Below are positions 17,197 to 25,473 of a stretch of DNA of 50,044 nt, piece by piece. Where the stretch lies: the NCBI GenBank assembly GCA_964585785.1, contig CAZPFL010000007.1, positions 1 through 50,044 of the forward strand, read 5' to 3'. The position numbers and the translations under genes were made by a program. The notes under the pieces are model-generated. The model was not told the DNA's origin. It did not search any database and saw nothing but the letters and a program-made list of their open reading frames with translations. Position 1 is the stretch's first letter, and every line of letters begins with the position of its first letter. The DNA comes from WHUA01 sp964585785 (GTDB taxonomy: Bacteria; Pseudomonadota; Alphaproteobacteria; UBA8366).

Positions 17197-20028
17197 TCAG
17201 GCCAAGCTGGCGGGATGGCGGTGCTGCCCGATCGCGGGCGTCGCGCCCCATTCCGCGGCGTTGAGGCATGCCTCGAAATCCGCCATGGCCATCGGCTTGC
17301 CGAACAGATACCCCTGCCCGATATCGCAACCCATGCGCTGCAATTCCGCCATGGTCTCCTGCGTCTCGACGCCCTCGGCGACGACGCGCAGCTTCAGGTC
17401 GTGGGCCATGCCGATGACGGATTTGATGATCGTCCGGTAATCGCTGTCGCTGTCCATGCCGAGCACGAAGCTCTTGTCGATCTTCAGCTCGCTCGCGGGC
17501 AGGGTGGCGAGATAGGACAGCGAAGAGTAGCCGGTGCCGAAGTCGTCGATGGAGACGTTGATGCCGAGCGCCGCCAGTTCGTTGATGACGATCATCGCAT
17601 GCGCCGGGTTCACCAGCAGCGCATTTTCCGTGATTTCGATGGTCAGACGATCCGGCGGATAGTCCCAATGGCTCAGCGTCTCGGTGACCACCGCCAGGAT
17701 CTTCTCGTGATGCAGCAGGCGGGCCGAGAGATTGACCGCGATGTTCAGGTCCCAGCCCAGCTCGCGCCAGATCGCCGCCGCCTCGATCGCCTTGCCCAGG
17801 ACGGACTGCGTCAGGGAAAAGATCAGGCCGCTCTGCTCCGCATGCTCGATGAATTCGTCGGGCGAGACGAAGCCGTGGCCCACCCGGTGCCAGCGGCACA
17901 GCACCTCGGCGCCCGAGATCTTGCCGCTGGCGAGGCTGATCTTCGGCTGGAAGGCAAGCTCCAGCTCGCCATTGTCGATGGCGCGGCGAAGATCGCCCGT
18001 CAGCGTGAGATTGCGGATGCTGTGAACGTCGTCTTCCGCCCAATACCGCGCGAAGCCCGACTGGTTTCGCTTCGCGCCGTACATCGCGATATCCGCCCGC
18101 TGCAGCAGCTCATCGACGCTGGCGCCGTCTTGCGGAAAGAGCGCCGCGCCGATGCTGCCGCCGACCTCGAGCGTGATCTCGTCCACTTCGAACGGCCGCT
18201 TGAGCTGCGCCAGCAAGGACCGTGCGAAATTCTCGACCTCGGCGTCGTTGCCGACATTCGGCAAATAGATCGCGTATTCATCACCGCCGAACCGGGACAG
18301 AAGGGCGCCCTCCGGCATGAAGCGGGACAGCCGCTCCGAGACATCCTGCAGCAGCCGGTCGCCGACCGCGTGCCCGAGGGTATCGTTCACTTCCTTGAAG
18401 CGGTCGAGATCGAGCAAAAAGACCGCGACCATGGCGCTTTTCTCGACGGCACACGCGAGATCCTTCTCGAGACTGCGCGAGAATTTCGTTCGATTCGGCA
18501 GGCTTGTGAGCACGTCGTGATCGGCCCGGAACACGAGCTCCTTTTCCTGCCGCCGGCGAAGGGTAATGTCGTTGATGAAGGCGACAAATGCCGCGCTCCC
18601 GTCTTCCAGCACCTCGTTCGCGGTGATCTCGATCGGAAAATACACGCCATCGGCGCGCCGACCCGACAGTTCCCGGCGTCCGGCCGCCGCCAGCTTCTGC
18701 AGGACGTGTTTATCGGCTTCCGTGTCCCAAGCAAGGCTGGGAATGAGGCGCATGACCGTTGCGCCTTCAAGTGCGCCCGGCTCGTATCCGAACATCGCTG
18801 CGGCCGCGTCGTTGACCGAGACGATACGACCGTCCGCGCCGGCGATCACGACGCCGACGATGCTCTTGTCGATCAGGTTCCGCATCATCGTGTTTTTGCG
18901 CCGGATCTCGAGCCCCTGGAACAGGAGAGACACCGACTGCCGGTCGACCCGGTTGGCCATGGCGGCGACCGGCATCAAGCCGGCCACGAGAACCAAGGGC
19001 ACGGTATCGATCTGGATCGGCAGATATTTCTGTATCAGGATCGAGCCGACGAAAACCGCACTGCCTGTGCCAATCGCCGTCCACAGCCCGGCGCGGAAGG
19101 ATCTTTTTTCAAAGGCCATCCGCAGAATCAACACGAGTAGCGCCACCAGAAGCAGGACCGGCAGCGGACCGAGACGCTGCAGCGCGCGCCCCTGCACCAG
19201 GGATTCGTATCCGAGGATGTGCAGCAGCGGTCCGGGGATCGTGACCCACGCCGGCACCGCGAAATAGTCGCCGAGCTCCGCCGCCGTGCTGCCGACCACG
19301 ACCTCTTTGCCGGCGACCGCGTTGGGATCGAAGCGGCCTTGCAGGACATCGACATAGGACAGCCGCGGCACCGTCGCCGGATCGATGCCGAAGTCGATCG
19401 CAAATGCGGACCTGGCGTCATCGGCCACAGCCGCCAGTGCCGCCGACAAGCTCGGGTACCGGGCACCGGCGATCTCGCCCGACCGGTAGAGATCGCGGAC
19501 AAGACCGTCCGAGGATGGAAAGACGTTGAGGGCGGCGAGCCGCGCATGGGCGCGGAACGGGGCGAGGGGCTTGGCGGCGACGAATTGGCCCGGCTGCGCG
19601 GCTTGCGACGCCTTTTGCGTGAAGACGGGGAGGATCACCTTTCCCCCGGCACGTTGCAGCGCCGCCGCGAGCCGTGCGTCTTCGTCGGGTGAAGACTTGG
19701 CGCTGAAGTCCACGTCAAAGGCGATCCGGCGCGCGCCCGCGGCGAGAAGACGATCGATGACCGTGGCGTGCAAGCGCCGCGGCCACGGCCAGATGCCCAG
19801 CTTCGAAAGGCTTTGCGCGTCGATCTCGACGAAGACGACGTTGCCGGTCGCCGGCCGGTCGAGCAGCGCGAACTTGACGTCGTCCAGCTTTCGCTCGGCG
19901 AAATGCAGCGCGCCGCTCAGATAGAGGACCCATACCAGCGCGCAGACAAGCAGATAGGCCAGCCGGTCTTTCCACCGGCTGGCCTTGTCCGTTCCACTTG
20001 GGCTATGGCCGACGTCGTCTGTGGTCAT
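17197..20028 (-). CDS. CHASE2-PAS-GGDEF-EAL membrane protein (c-di-GMP turnover)
   Basis: A 943-residue signalling protein. An N-terminal helix (LAYLLVCALVWVLYLSGAL) precedes a periplasmic CHASE2 sensor (about 38-300; LDDVKFALLDRPATGNVVFVEID, IWPWPRRLHATVIDRLL), three membrane helices to about 370, a PAS domain (about 376-490), GGDEF (about 505-665) and EAL (about 680-925). GGDEY at 581-585 is an intact diguanylate cyclase site. The EAL motif is EVL at 708-710, and the other phosphodiesterase residues (ITEN, DDFGTG at 828, K in LKIDKS, VAEGVET, GQGYLFG) are present. Both activities may therefore be functional. The ATG lies 8 bp after the FecR gene stop, so it is cotranscribed with it. Confidence 0.95.
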   Translation of the reverse strand: MTTDDVGHSPSGTDKASRWKDRLAYLLVCALVWVLYLSGALHFAERKLDDVKFALLDRPATGNVVFVEIDAQSLSKLGIWPWPRRLHATVIDRLLAAGARRIAFDVDFSAKSSPDEDARLAAALQRAGGKVILPVFTQKASQAAQPGQFVAAKPLAPFRAHARLAALNVFPSSDGLVRDLYRSGEIAGARYPSLSAALAAVADDARSAFAIDFGIDPATVPRLSYVDVLQGRFDPNAVAGKEVVVGSTAAELGDYFAVPAWVTIPGPLLHILGYESLVQGRALQRLGPLPVLLLVALLVLILRMAFEKRSFRAGLWTAIGTGSAVFVGSILIQKYLPIQIDTVPLVLVAGLMPVAAMANRVDRQSVSLLFQGLEIRRKNTMMRNLIDKSIVGVVIAGADGRIVSVNDAAAAMFGYEPGALEGATVMRLIPSLAWDTEADKHVLQKLAAAGRRELSGRRADGVYFPIEITANEVLEDGSAAFVAFINDITLRRRQEKELVFRADHDVLTSLPNRTKFSRSLEKDLACAVEKSAMVAVFLLDLDRFKEVNDTLGHAVGDRLLQDVSERLSRFMPEGALLSRFGGDEYAIYLPNVGNDAEVENFARSLLAQLKRPFEVDEITLEVGGSIGAALFPQDGASVDELLQRADIAMYGAKRNQSGFARYWAEDDVHSIRNLTLTGDLRRAIDNGELELAFQPKISLASGKISGAEVLCRWHRVGHGFVSPDEFIEHAEQSGLIFSLTQSVLGKAIEAAAIWRELGWDLNIAVNLSARLLHHEKILAVVTETLSHWDYPPDRLTIEITENALLVNPAHAMIVINELAALGINVSIDDFGTGYSSLSYLATLPASELKIDKSFVLGMDSDSDYRTIIKSVIGMAHDLKLRVVAEGVETQETMAELQRMGCDIGQGYLFGKPMAMADFEACLNAAEWGATPAIGQHRHPASLA

Positions 20029-20036
20029 TCGCGCCG

Positions 20037-21190
20037 CTAGTTGTGGCCGTGCCCGTTGCCTCGGCCGTTTCCATTGCCGCCGGCGTTGCCGTTGCCGTTG
20101 CCGTTGCCGCCAGCATTGCCGTTGCCTTGGCCGCCGGCGCTGCCATTGGCGACACCGTTGCCGCCGGCATTGCCGTTTCCATTGCCACCGGCGTTGCCGT
20201 TTCCGTTTGCCAGCCCGAGACCGTTGCCGACGTTGTTGGCAAGACTGTTATCCTTGCCGAGCGCCTTGCCGNNNNNNNNNNNNNNNNNNNNNNNNNNNNN
20301 NNNNNNNNNNNNNNNNNNNNNNNNNNNNNNNNNNNNNNNNNNNNNNNNNNNNNNNNNNNNNNNNNNNNNNNGAGACCGTTGCCGACGTTGTTGGCAAGAC
20401 TGTTATCCTTGCCGAGCGCCTTGCCGTTATTGCCGTCGTTGTCGCCGTCGTTGCCCTTGCCACGCGCCGCGGTCTGTTCGGCCGACGGGTTGGACTGGGA
20501 CCGGAAGAGCCCGTTCGAGCTATGCGCGACATCGACCGTAGCGGGACCCAGGTCGCGATCGATCCGCGCCCCGTGCGACGACTTGCCCTTCATGTCCTTG
20601 TTCTTTTCCGGGGTCTCGCCGATCTGGACCCGACTGCCGCGCTGCGACGAGACGCTGGCCGTGATGCCGGGACGCACCAGCACCTTGTCCGCGCCGTTGA
20701 GATCGGCGACCTGGACGAGGCCCTCGGTGACGTGAACGGCGCCGCCGCTGCTGTCGACGCTGACCGTGAAATGCGTGCCCTTCACCGCGGCGACCAGATA
20801 GGGCGTCTTCACCTCGAAATGCCGGTTCGGCATCTTGTGGACCCTGAACATCAGGGTCCCGACCTTCTGGAAGATCGTCGTCAACATGCCGTCGGCCGCG
20901 GGCTTCATCTCGAAGCTGCTGTTGGGCGCGATCGTAACGGACTCGTCGCCCCGCGACAGAAGAACCCGGCCGTCGTCGCCGGTCCGGATCGGCTGGCCGA
21001 CAGCAACCTTCTGGCCCTTGGCCAGAGGCTGCCAGGCCTGGGCGGTCGCCCGCAACTGCGCTTTACCGCTGACCGAAGCGACCGACCAGGCTGCCGTTCC
21101 GTCAGCAGCGGCGGCGCGCTCGACGACGCTGATCTGGCACGCCAGGAGGACCAGGACGGCCACGAAAAAGATCTTTGAGAAAATGCGCAT
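20037..21190 (-). CDS. Secreted FecR-domain protein with Gly/Asn-rich tail (interrupted by assembly gap)
   Basis: A signal peptide (MRIFSKIFFVAVLVLLACQISV...AAAADG, start ATG 21190 after GGTGG) is followed by a FecR-type domain (AWSVASVSGKAQLRA, VGQPIRTGDDGRVLLSRGDESVTIAPNSSFEM, KTPYLVAAVKGTHFTVSVD). A polar middle leads to a Gly/Asn tail of GNGNAGG and GNGNGN units ending NGHGHN. The gene is broken by 100 N at 20272-20371. The frame left of the gap differs from the frame right of it, but the same 55 bp stands on both sides; merging them gives one continuous frame to the stop at 20037-20039. The domain differs from the FecR of iron signalling, and no FecI or TonB partner is present. A surface or matrix role is likely. 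Confidence 0.85.
20217..20271. repeat. 55-bp copy left of the N gap
   Basis: Identical to 20372-20426 over all 55 bases. It abuts the N run, which points to an unmerged contig-end overlap rather than a biological repeat. The sequence lies in the Gly/Asn-rich part of the FecR gene and encodes GKALGKDNSLANNVGNGL on the minus strand. Confidence 0.9.
20272..20371. other. Assembly gap of 100 N
   Basis: A run of exactly 100 N, the usual placeholder for a gap of unknown length. It is flanked by the same 55-bp sequence, so the true gap length is probably minus 55 (an overlap). Confidence 0.98.
20372..20426. repeat. 55-bp copy right of the N gap
   Basis: Exact duplicate of 20217-20271, beginning immediately after the N run. 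Removing one copy together with the N run leaves the FecR reading frame intact. Confidence 0.9.
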
Positions 21191-21491
21191 GAATTCCACC
21201 CGATTCCGAATTAGGCTTTGTACGGGTGAAATATTGATGAATATTAAAACAATTGCTGTGACCAGCCTCACATAATACTAAATTGCTTCTAAAGTATTAT
21301 TCAATATTTATTAGTAATAATTGTTTGCTCTCAAGAAAATATTCTATCTATTCTTGTAATCGAGGCTGCAACCAAGGCGCGGAACGTCCCTCTTGAGCGC
21401 TCACCCGCGATGCGCGAAAGCCGTTGCGGTTCCTTGCCCATACGGATATGTTGCTTCGACTTATACAATATTTTGCGTTTTTGAATTCCAA
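21191..21491. promoter_or_regulatory. AT-rich divergent promoter region
   Basis: The 301-bp gap between the FecR operon and the TpsB transporter gene is strikingly AT-rich in an otherwise high-GC window, especially 21270-21360 (TATTCAATATTTATTAGTAATAAT). Such composition suits promoters silenced or bent by nucleoid proteins, or recently acquired DNA. It contains a perfect CRP-type palindrome and several TATAAT-like stretches (e.g. TATACAATATTTTG at 21461-21474). No gene is seen in it. Confidence 0.7.
21257..21272. promoter_or_regulatory. CRP-type operator candidate
   Basis: Perfect TGTGA-N6-TCACA palindrome with spacer CCAGCC. It lies 67 bp upstream of the FecR start codon and about 220 bp upstream of the TpsB start, so it is best placed to control the FecR-CHASE2 operon. 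Identity to the CRP consensus core is seen directly; the regulator is inferred. Confidence 0.65.
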
Positions 21492-23198
21492 ATGCCACAA
21501 GACTTAGAGGGCCGTGCCTGCTCTCGTCGATTGTTATTAAGCGGAATAATTCTCGCGACAGTCACGTCCGGGGGGCTAGGCTCGCCGGCCGCTCACGCAC
21601 AGACGGCGCCCGATCTGTCGATCATCGACCGCCGCGTCAAGGAAGGCGAAAAGACCCCGCCAAGGCGGATTCCGGTCCCCGTGCCGCGGATCGAAGGCGC
21701 CGCGCCGCCGGCGGCCGCCATGCAGCCCTTCACGCTGAGCGGCGTGATCATCGAAGGCGCGACCGTCTTCAAGCCCGCCGACTTTACGAAGACCTACGAG
21801 AAATATCTCGCCACCCGGGTCGGCGACCCCGAGATCGAGGCGATCCTGCGCGGCATCACGCAACGCTATGACGACGAGGGCTATTTCCTGGCGCGCGCGA
21901 TCGCGCCGGCCCAGGACATCACGACGGGCATTCTGCGCATCCGCGTGATCGAAGGCACTATCACGAAATTCACGCCTGCCGGCGACTATCCCTATCCCAA
22001 GCTGCTGGCGAAATACGCCCAGCCGGTTTTGGGCGAGCACCCGGCGAGGCTGCCGACGGTGGAACGCGTGCTGCTGCTCATGAGCGACCTGCCGGGGGTC
22101 ACCGTAAAGCCGCGGCTCAAGCCACTGAACGCAGAAGCAGGCGAATACGAGCTGATCGCCGACGTCGACTACCGTCCGGTACGCGCCTTCGGCCGGCTCG
22201 ACAACCGCGGCACGCCGGACGTCGGGCGGCTGCAGGGCTGGCTCGGCGCCGGATTGAACGGCGTTCTCGGCTTTGGCGAGTCGATCAATGCGACCTTCGT
22301 CACCGTTCCGAACCAACCCAAAGAGCTGCTTTACGGCTCGCTCAGCGGCACGCTGCCGGTCGGCCATAACGGCGCCTATGTCTCGCTTTACGGCGCGCAA
22401 GGCGCCATCGATGCCGGCGGGAACAGCGCCCAATTCGACACCAACAGCACTTCGACCCAGGCAATCGGCCGCGCCGGTTACCCGCTGATGCGCTCGCGCG
22501 CGCAAAATCTCTGGATCAACGGGACCTTCGACTACCGCGATTTCCATCAGACCCAGTTCGACCAGACGACCATCGAGGACAGGCTTCGCGTCCTGCGGGG
22601 CGGGCTGTCCTATAACTTGAACGACCGCTTCGACGGGGAGTCCCAGGCCGGGGTCGAGGTGAGCGAGGGCTTGGGCATCATGGGCGCGTCGAAGGCCGGG
22701 TCCAACACGTTGTCGCGCACCGACGGCCACAGCCAGTTCACCAAGATCTCCGCCAATGCGGCGCGCCTGCAAAAGATCACAAGGCATGTCAGCGTTCGCG
22801 TGGCGGCCGCCGGCCAATGGTCGGCCGATCCGCTCCTGGCCTATGAGCAATTCAGCCTCGGCGGCGAATATTTCGGCCGCGGCTACGATTACGGCGAGCG
22901 CACCGGCGACGATGGAGTCGCGGGCTCGGGCGAAATCCGATATGGCAGCGAAATGAACTGGCGCTGGCTCAGCGAGTACCAGTTCTACGGCTTCTACGAT
23001 ATCGGCGCGGTGTGGAACAAATCATCGGCCGACGGACCGTCGAGCGATCACCTGTCTTCGGCCGGCGGCGGGCTTCGTCTGCGGCTCAACGACAGCGTCA
23101 GGGCCGGGCTCGAAGCGGCCAAGCCACTCGATCAGCGGGTAGACTCGACCGGCGACCGGGACTGGCGCGTCTTCTTCACCCTGATCGCAAACTACTGA
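21492..23198 (+). CDS. ShlB/FhaC/HecB-family two-partner-secretion transporter (TpsB)
   Basis: A 568-residue outer-membrane protein of the Omp85/TpsB type that moves TpsA adhesins or cytolysins across the outer membrane. After a signal peptide (RRLLLSGIILATVTSGGLGSPAAHAQ) comes a proline-rich linker. The first POTRA domain is at about 77-155 (QPFTLSGVIIEGATVFKPADF; IEAILRGITQRYDDEGYFLARAIAPAQDITTGILRIRVIEG), a second POTRA follows, and then a beta-barrel from about residue 230. The barrel shows FSLGGEYFGRGYDYGERTGDDGVAGSGEIRY, the L6-loop region with its R-G-Y/F motif, and ends FFTLIANY, an aromatic barrel terminus. The frame is open from 21393; ATG 21492 is chosen because it gives a normal signal peptide. 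No TpsA-like gene is in the window. Confidence 0.93.
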   Translation: MPQDLEGRACSRRLLLSGIILATVTSGGLGSPAAHAQTAPDLSIIDRRVKEGEKTPPRRIPVPVPRIEGAAPPAAAMQPFTLSGVIIEGATVFKPADFTKTYEKYLATRVGDPEIEAILRGITQRYDDEGYFLARAIAPAQDITTGILRIRVIEGTITKFTPAGDYPYPKLLAKYAQPVLGEHPARLPTVERVLLLMSDLPGVTVKPRLKPLNAEAGEYELIADVDYRPVRAFGRLDNRGTPDVGRLQGWLGAGLNGVLGFGESINATFVTVPNQPKELLYGSLSGTLPVGHNGAYVSLYGAQGAIDAGGNSAQFDTNSTSTQAIGRAGYPLMRSRAQNLWINGTFDYRDFHQTQFDQTTIEDRLRVLRGGLSYNLNDRFDGESQAGVEVSEGLGIMGASKAGSNTLSRTDGHSQFTKISANAARLQKITRHVSVRVAAAGQWSADPLLAYEQFSLGGEYFGRGYDYGERTGDDGVAGSGEIRYGSEMNWRWLSEYQFYGFYDIGAVWNKSSADGPSSDHLSSAGGGLRLRLNDSVRAGLEAAKPLDQRVDSTGDRDWRVFFTLIANY

Positions 23199-23202
23199 CC
23201 GC

Positions 23203-23937
23203 TCACGCCGCGTCGTGGAAGATGATGCCGAGCGTGGTGCGCGCGCCGCGCCGCAGCCGGCTGACGCCGTGGCGCATGGTGACGCGGTAGACGCCGCGCG
23301 TACCCTGCACCGGCCGCTGGCGCACCGGGAAGAGCACGCCTTCGCCCTGGCCCGGGCAGATCACCTCGGCGCGCGACTGCATGCGCGGGCGCTGCTCGGT
23401 GAGGACGAACTCGCCGCCCGTGAAGTCCCGGCCCGGCCGCGACAGGAGGAAGACCGCCTGCAGCGGGAACACATGCTCGCCGTAAAGGTCCTGATGCAGG
23501 CAGTTGTAGTCGCCGGCGCCATAGCGCAGCAGGAGCGGGGTCGGCCGCGTCTGACCGGCGGCATGGCAGCGGGCGCGATAGGCGGCGTGATCCTCGGGGA
23601 AGCGCGCCTCGATGCCCATCGCTTCCTGCCAGCGGTTGGCGATCGCGGCGAGCGGCGGATAGAGCGCCGTCCGCAGCGCCGCGACCAGCGGCGGCAGGGG
23701 ATAGGCGAAATACTGGTATTCGCCCTTGCCGTAGCCGTGCCGCGCCATGACGACCCGGCGGCGGAAGCGCGCGTCGTCGTCATAGGCTTGGATCAGCGCC
23801 GCGCATTCTTCCGGGCCGAGGAACGGCCCCGTCAGCGCATAGCCCTGCGCATCGAGCGCCGCGGCCATCCCCGACCAGTCGAGCGCGCGGATGCGTTTCG
23901 GGATCGAGGGACGGGTCTCGCGTTTGGCGGCGGGCAT
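23203..23937 (-). CDS. 2OG-Fe(II) oxygenase
   Basis: A 244-residue oxygenase of the 2-oxoglutarate/Fe(II) type. The iron ligands are H148 and D150 in CLHQDLYGEHVFPLQ and H223 in VTMRHGVSRLRRGARTTLGIIFHD, with a downstream arginine to bind 2-oxoglutarate. The N-terminal MAAALDAQGYALTGPFLGPEECAALIQAYDDDARFRRRVVM resembles prolyl-hydroxylase-type enzymes. The ATG at 23937 begins a basic segment; the frame also runs to 23997. It converges on the TpsB gene with 4 bp between stops. Its substrate, possibly a protein or nucleobase, is unknown. Confidence 0.88.
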   Translation of the reverse strand: MPAAKRETRPSIPKRIRALDWSGMAAALDAQGYALTGPFLGPEECAALIQAYDDDARFRRRVVMARHGYGKGEYQYFAYPLPPLVAALRTALYPPLAAIANRWQEAMGIEARFPEDHAAYRARCHAAGQTRPTPLLLRYGAGDYNCLHQDLYGEHVFPLQAVFLLSRPGRDFTGGEFVLTEQRPRMQSRAEVICPGQGEGVLFPVRQRPVQGTRGVYRVTMRHGVSRLRRGARTTLGIIFHDAA

Positions 23938-24065
23938 GCGCGAACTATAGCGATTGCAGCCGCCCCGGCATCCCGATTCTTGCGGCGGATGCCGCACGGC
24001 CGTTTGCCGCCCCCGGCGGTGCTGCGCTACAAAAAGAACCGGCCCGCCGCAGAAGGAAATCCGCC

Positions 24066-25454
24066 ATGACCGACGCCAAGACCGCCCTCGGCTCCATCTT
24101 GAGCGCCGTCGACCGGCCGATGGCCGGGCCGGACGAGTACGAAATCACCGGCCAGGATCCGGTGCTGCCCACGCATTTCCGGCTCGGCACGGCGGCATCG
24201 GCGGCGCTGACCGCGGTCGGGCTCGCGGCGGCCGACCTCTGGCAGCTCCGGACGGGGCGGCGGCAGAAGGTCACCGTCGATACCCGCGCGGCGTCGGTCG
24301 CGCTCCGCAGCGAGCGCTACCTGAATGTCGACGGCAAGCCCGCGCATGAGGGCTGGGGCAAGATCTCCGGCGTCTACCAGACCAAGGACGGGCGCTGGAT
24401 CCAGCTCCATTGCAACCACCCGCACCACGCGGCCGGCACGATCAAGCTGCTCGGCTGCGCCGAAGAGCGCGACGCGGTGACCAAGGCGGTCGCCGGCTGG
24501 AACGCGCTCGCGCTGGAGACCGCGCTGGGCGAGGCCGGGATGTGCGCCCGCATGCTGCGCAGCCCGGAGGAATGGGCCGCGCATGAGCAAGCGAAGGCGA
24601 TCGCCGCGCTGCCGCTGCTCGAGATCATCAAGATCGGCGACAGCGCGCCGGAGCCTTTGCCAAATGCGGCGAAGCCGCTCGCCGGCATTCGCGGGCTCGA
24701 TCTCACGCGCGTGCTGGCCGGGCCGGTCAGCGGCCGGCTGCTCGCCGGCTTCGGCGCGGACATCATGCGCATCACCGCGCCGCATCTCTATTTCTCGGAG
24801 GCGCTGGCGATCGACACCGGCTTCGGCAAGCTGTCCGCATCGCTCGACCTGCGCGAGCCGGCGGCGCGCGACACACTGATGGCGCTCGCCCGCCAGGCCG
24901 ACGTGTTCACCCAGGGTTACCGCCCGGGCACGATCGCCGCGCGCGGCTTCTCGCCGGAAGCGCTCGCCGACGCGCGGCCCGGCATCGTCTGCGTCAGCCT
25001 CTGCGCCTACAGCCATGCCGGGCCGTGGCGCAACATGCGCGGCTTCGACAGCCTCGTGCAGACGGCGAGCGGCATCTCCTACGAGGGCGGCGAGGGCAGG
25101 CCGGGCCCGCTACCGGCGCAGGCGCTCGACCACTGCACCGGTTATCTCGCCGCCTTCGGCACGATGATCGCCCTCGCCCGCCGCGCGCGCGAAGGCGGCA
25201 GCTGGCTCGTCCGGCTGTCGCTGGCGCAGACCGGGCGCTTTATCAACGGGCTCGGCCGGCTCGGCAACCTGGCGGACGCGAAGAAGCTGCATGACCCGAC
25301 GCTCGACGACGTGCGCGACCTGACGATGGAGACCGACAGCCCGTTCGGCCATCTGCTCCATCTCAAACCGCCGATCGGCCTCGCCGAGACACCCATGGCC
25401 TGGCGCCGCCCGCCGTCACCGCTCGGCAGCGACCAGCCCGTGTGGCCAAATTAA
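24066..25454 (+). CDS. CaiB/BaiF family III CoA-transferase
   Basis: A 462-residue family III CoA-transferase. The region from about residue 213 (AGIRGLDLTRVLAGPVSGRLLAGFGADIMRI) is the classical N-terminal start of the family. It is preceded here by about 200 residues with the C-terminal-like fold (VYQTKDGRWIQLHCNHPHHAAGTIKLLG), an arrangement like a circular permutation or a fused partial copy. The catalytic aspartate is D355 in QALDHCTGYLAA. It should move CoA between carboxylic acids. AGAAGGA precedes the ATG at 24066. A thiamine-pyrophosphate enzyme and an NTF2-like protein follow on the same strand, so the three form an operon. Confidence 0.92.
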   Translation: MTDAKTALGSILSAVDRPMAGPDEYEITGQDPVLPTHFRLGTAASAALTAVGLAAADLWQLRTGRRQKVTVDTRAASVALRSERYLNVDGKPAHEGWGKISGVYQTKDGRWIQLHCNHPHHAAGTIKLLGCAEERDAVTKAVAGWNALALETALGEAGMCARMLRSPEEWAAHEQAKAIAALPLLEIIKIGDSAPEPLPNAAKPLAGIRGLDLTRVLAGPVSGRLLAGFGADIMRITAPHLYFSEALAIDTGFGKLSASLDLREPAARDTLMALARQADVFTQGYRPGTIAARGFSPEALADARPGIVCVSLCAYSHAGPWRNMRGFDSLVQTASGISYEGGEGRPGPLPAQALDHCTGYLAAFGTMIALARRAREGGSWLVRLSLAQTGRFINGLGRLGNLADAKKLHDPTLDDVRDLTMETDSPFGHLLHLKPPIGLAETPMAWRRPPSPLGSDQPVWPN

Positions 25455-25473
25455 TAAGAAGAGGAGTGACGCC

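Noticed and set aside
20041..20215. GTTGCC-type repeats as a CRISPR or regulatory array
   Set aside because: They encode the Gly/Asn tail of the FecR protein in frame; no spacer structure.
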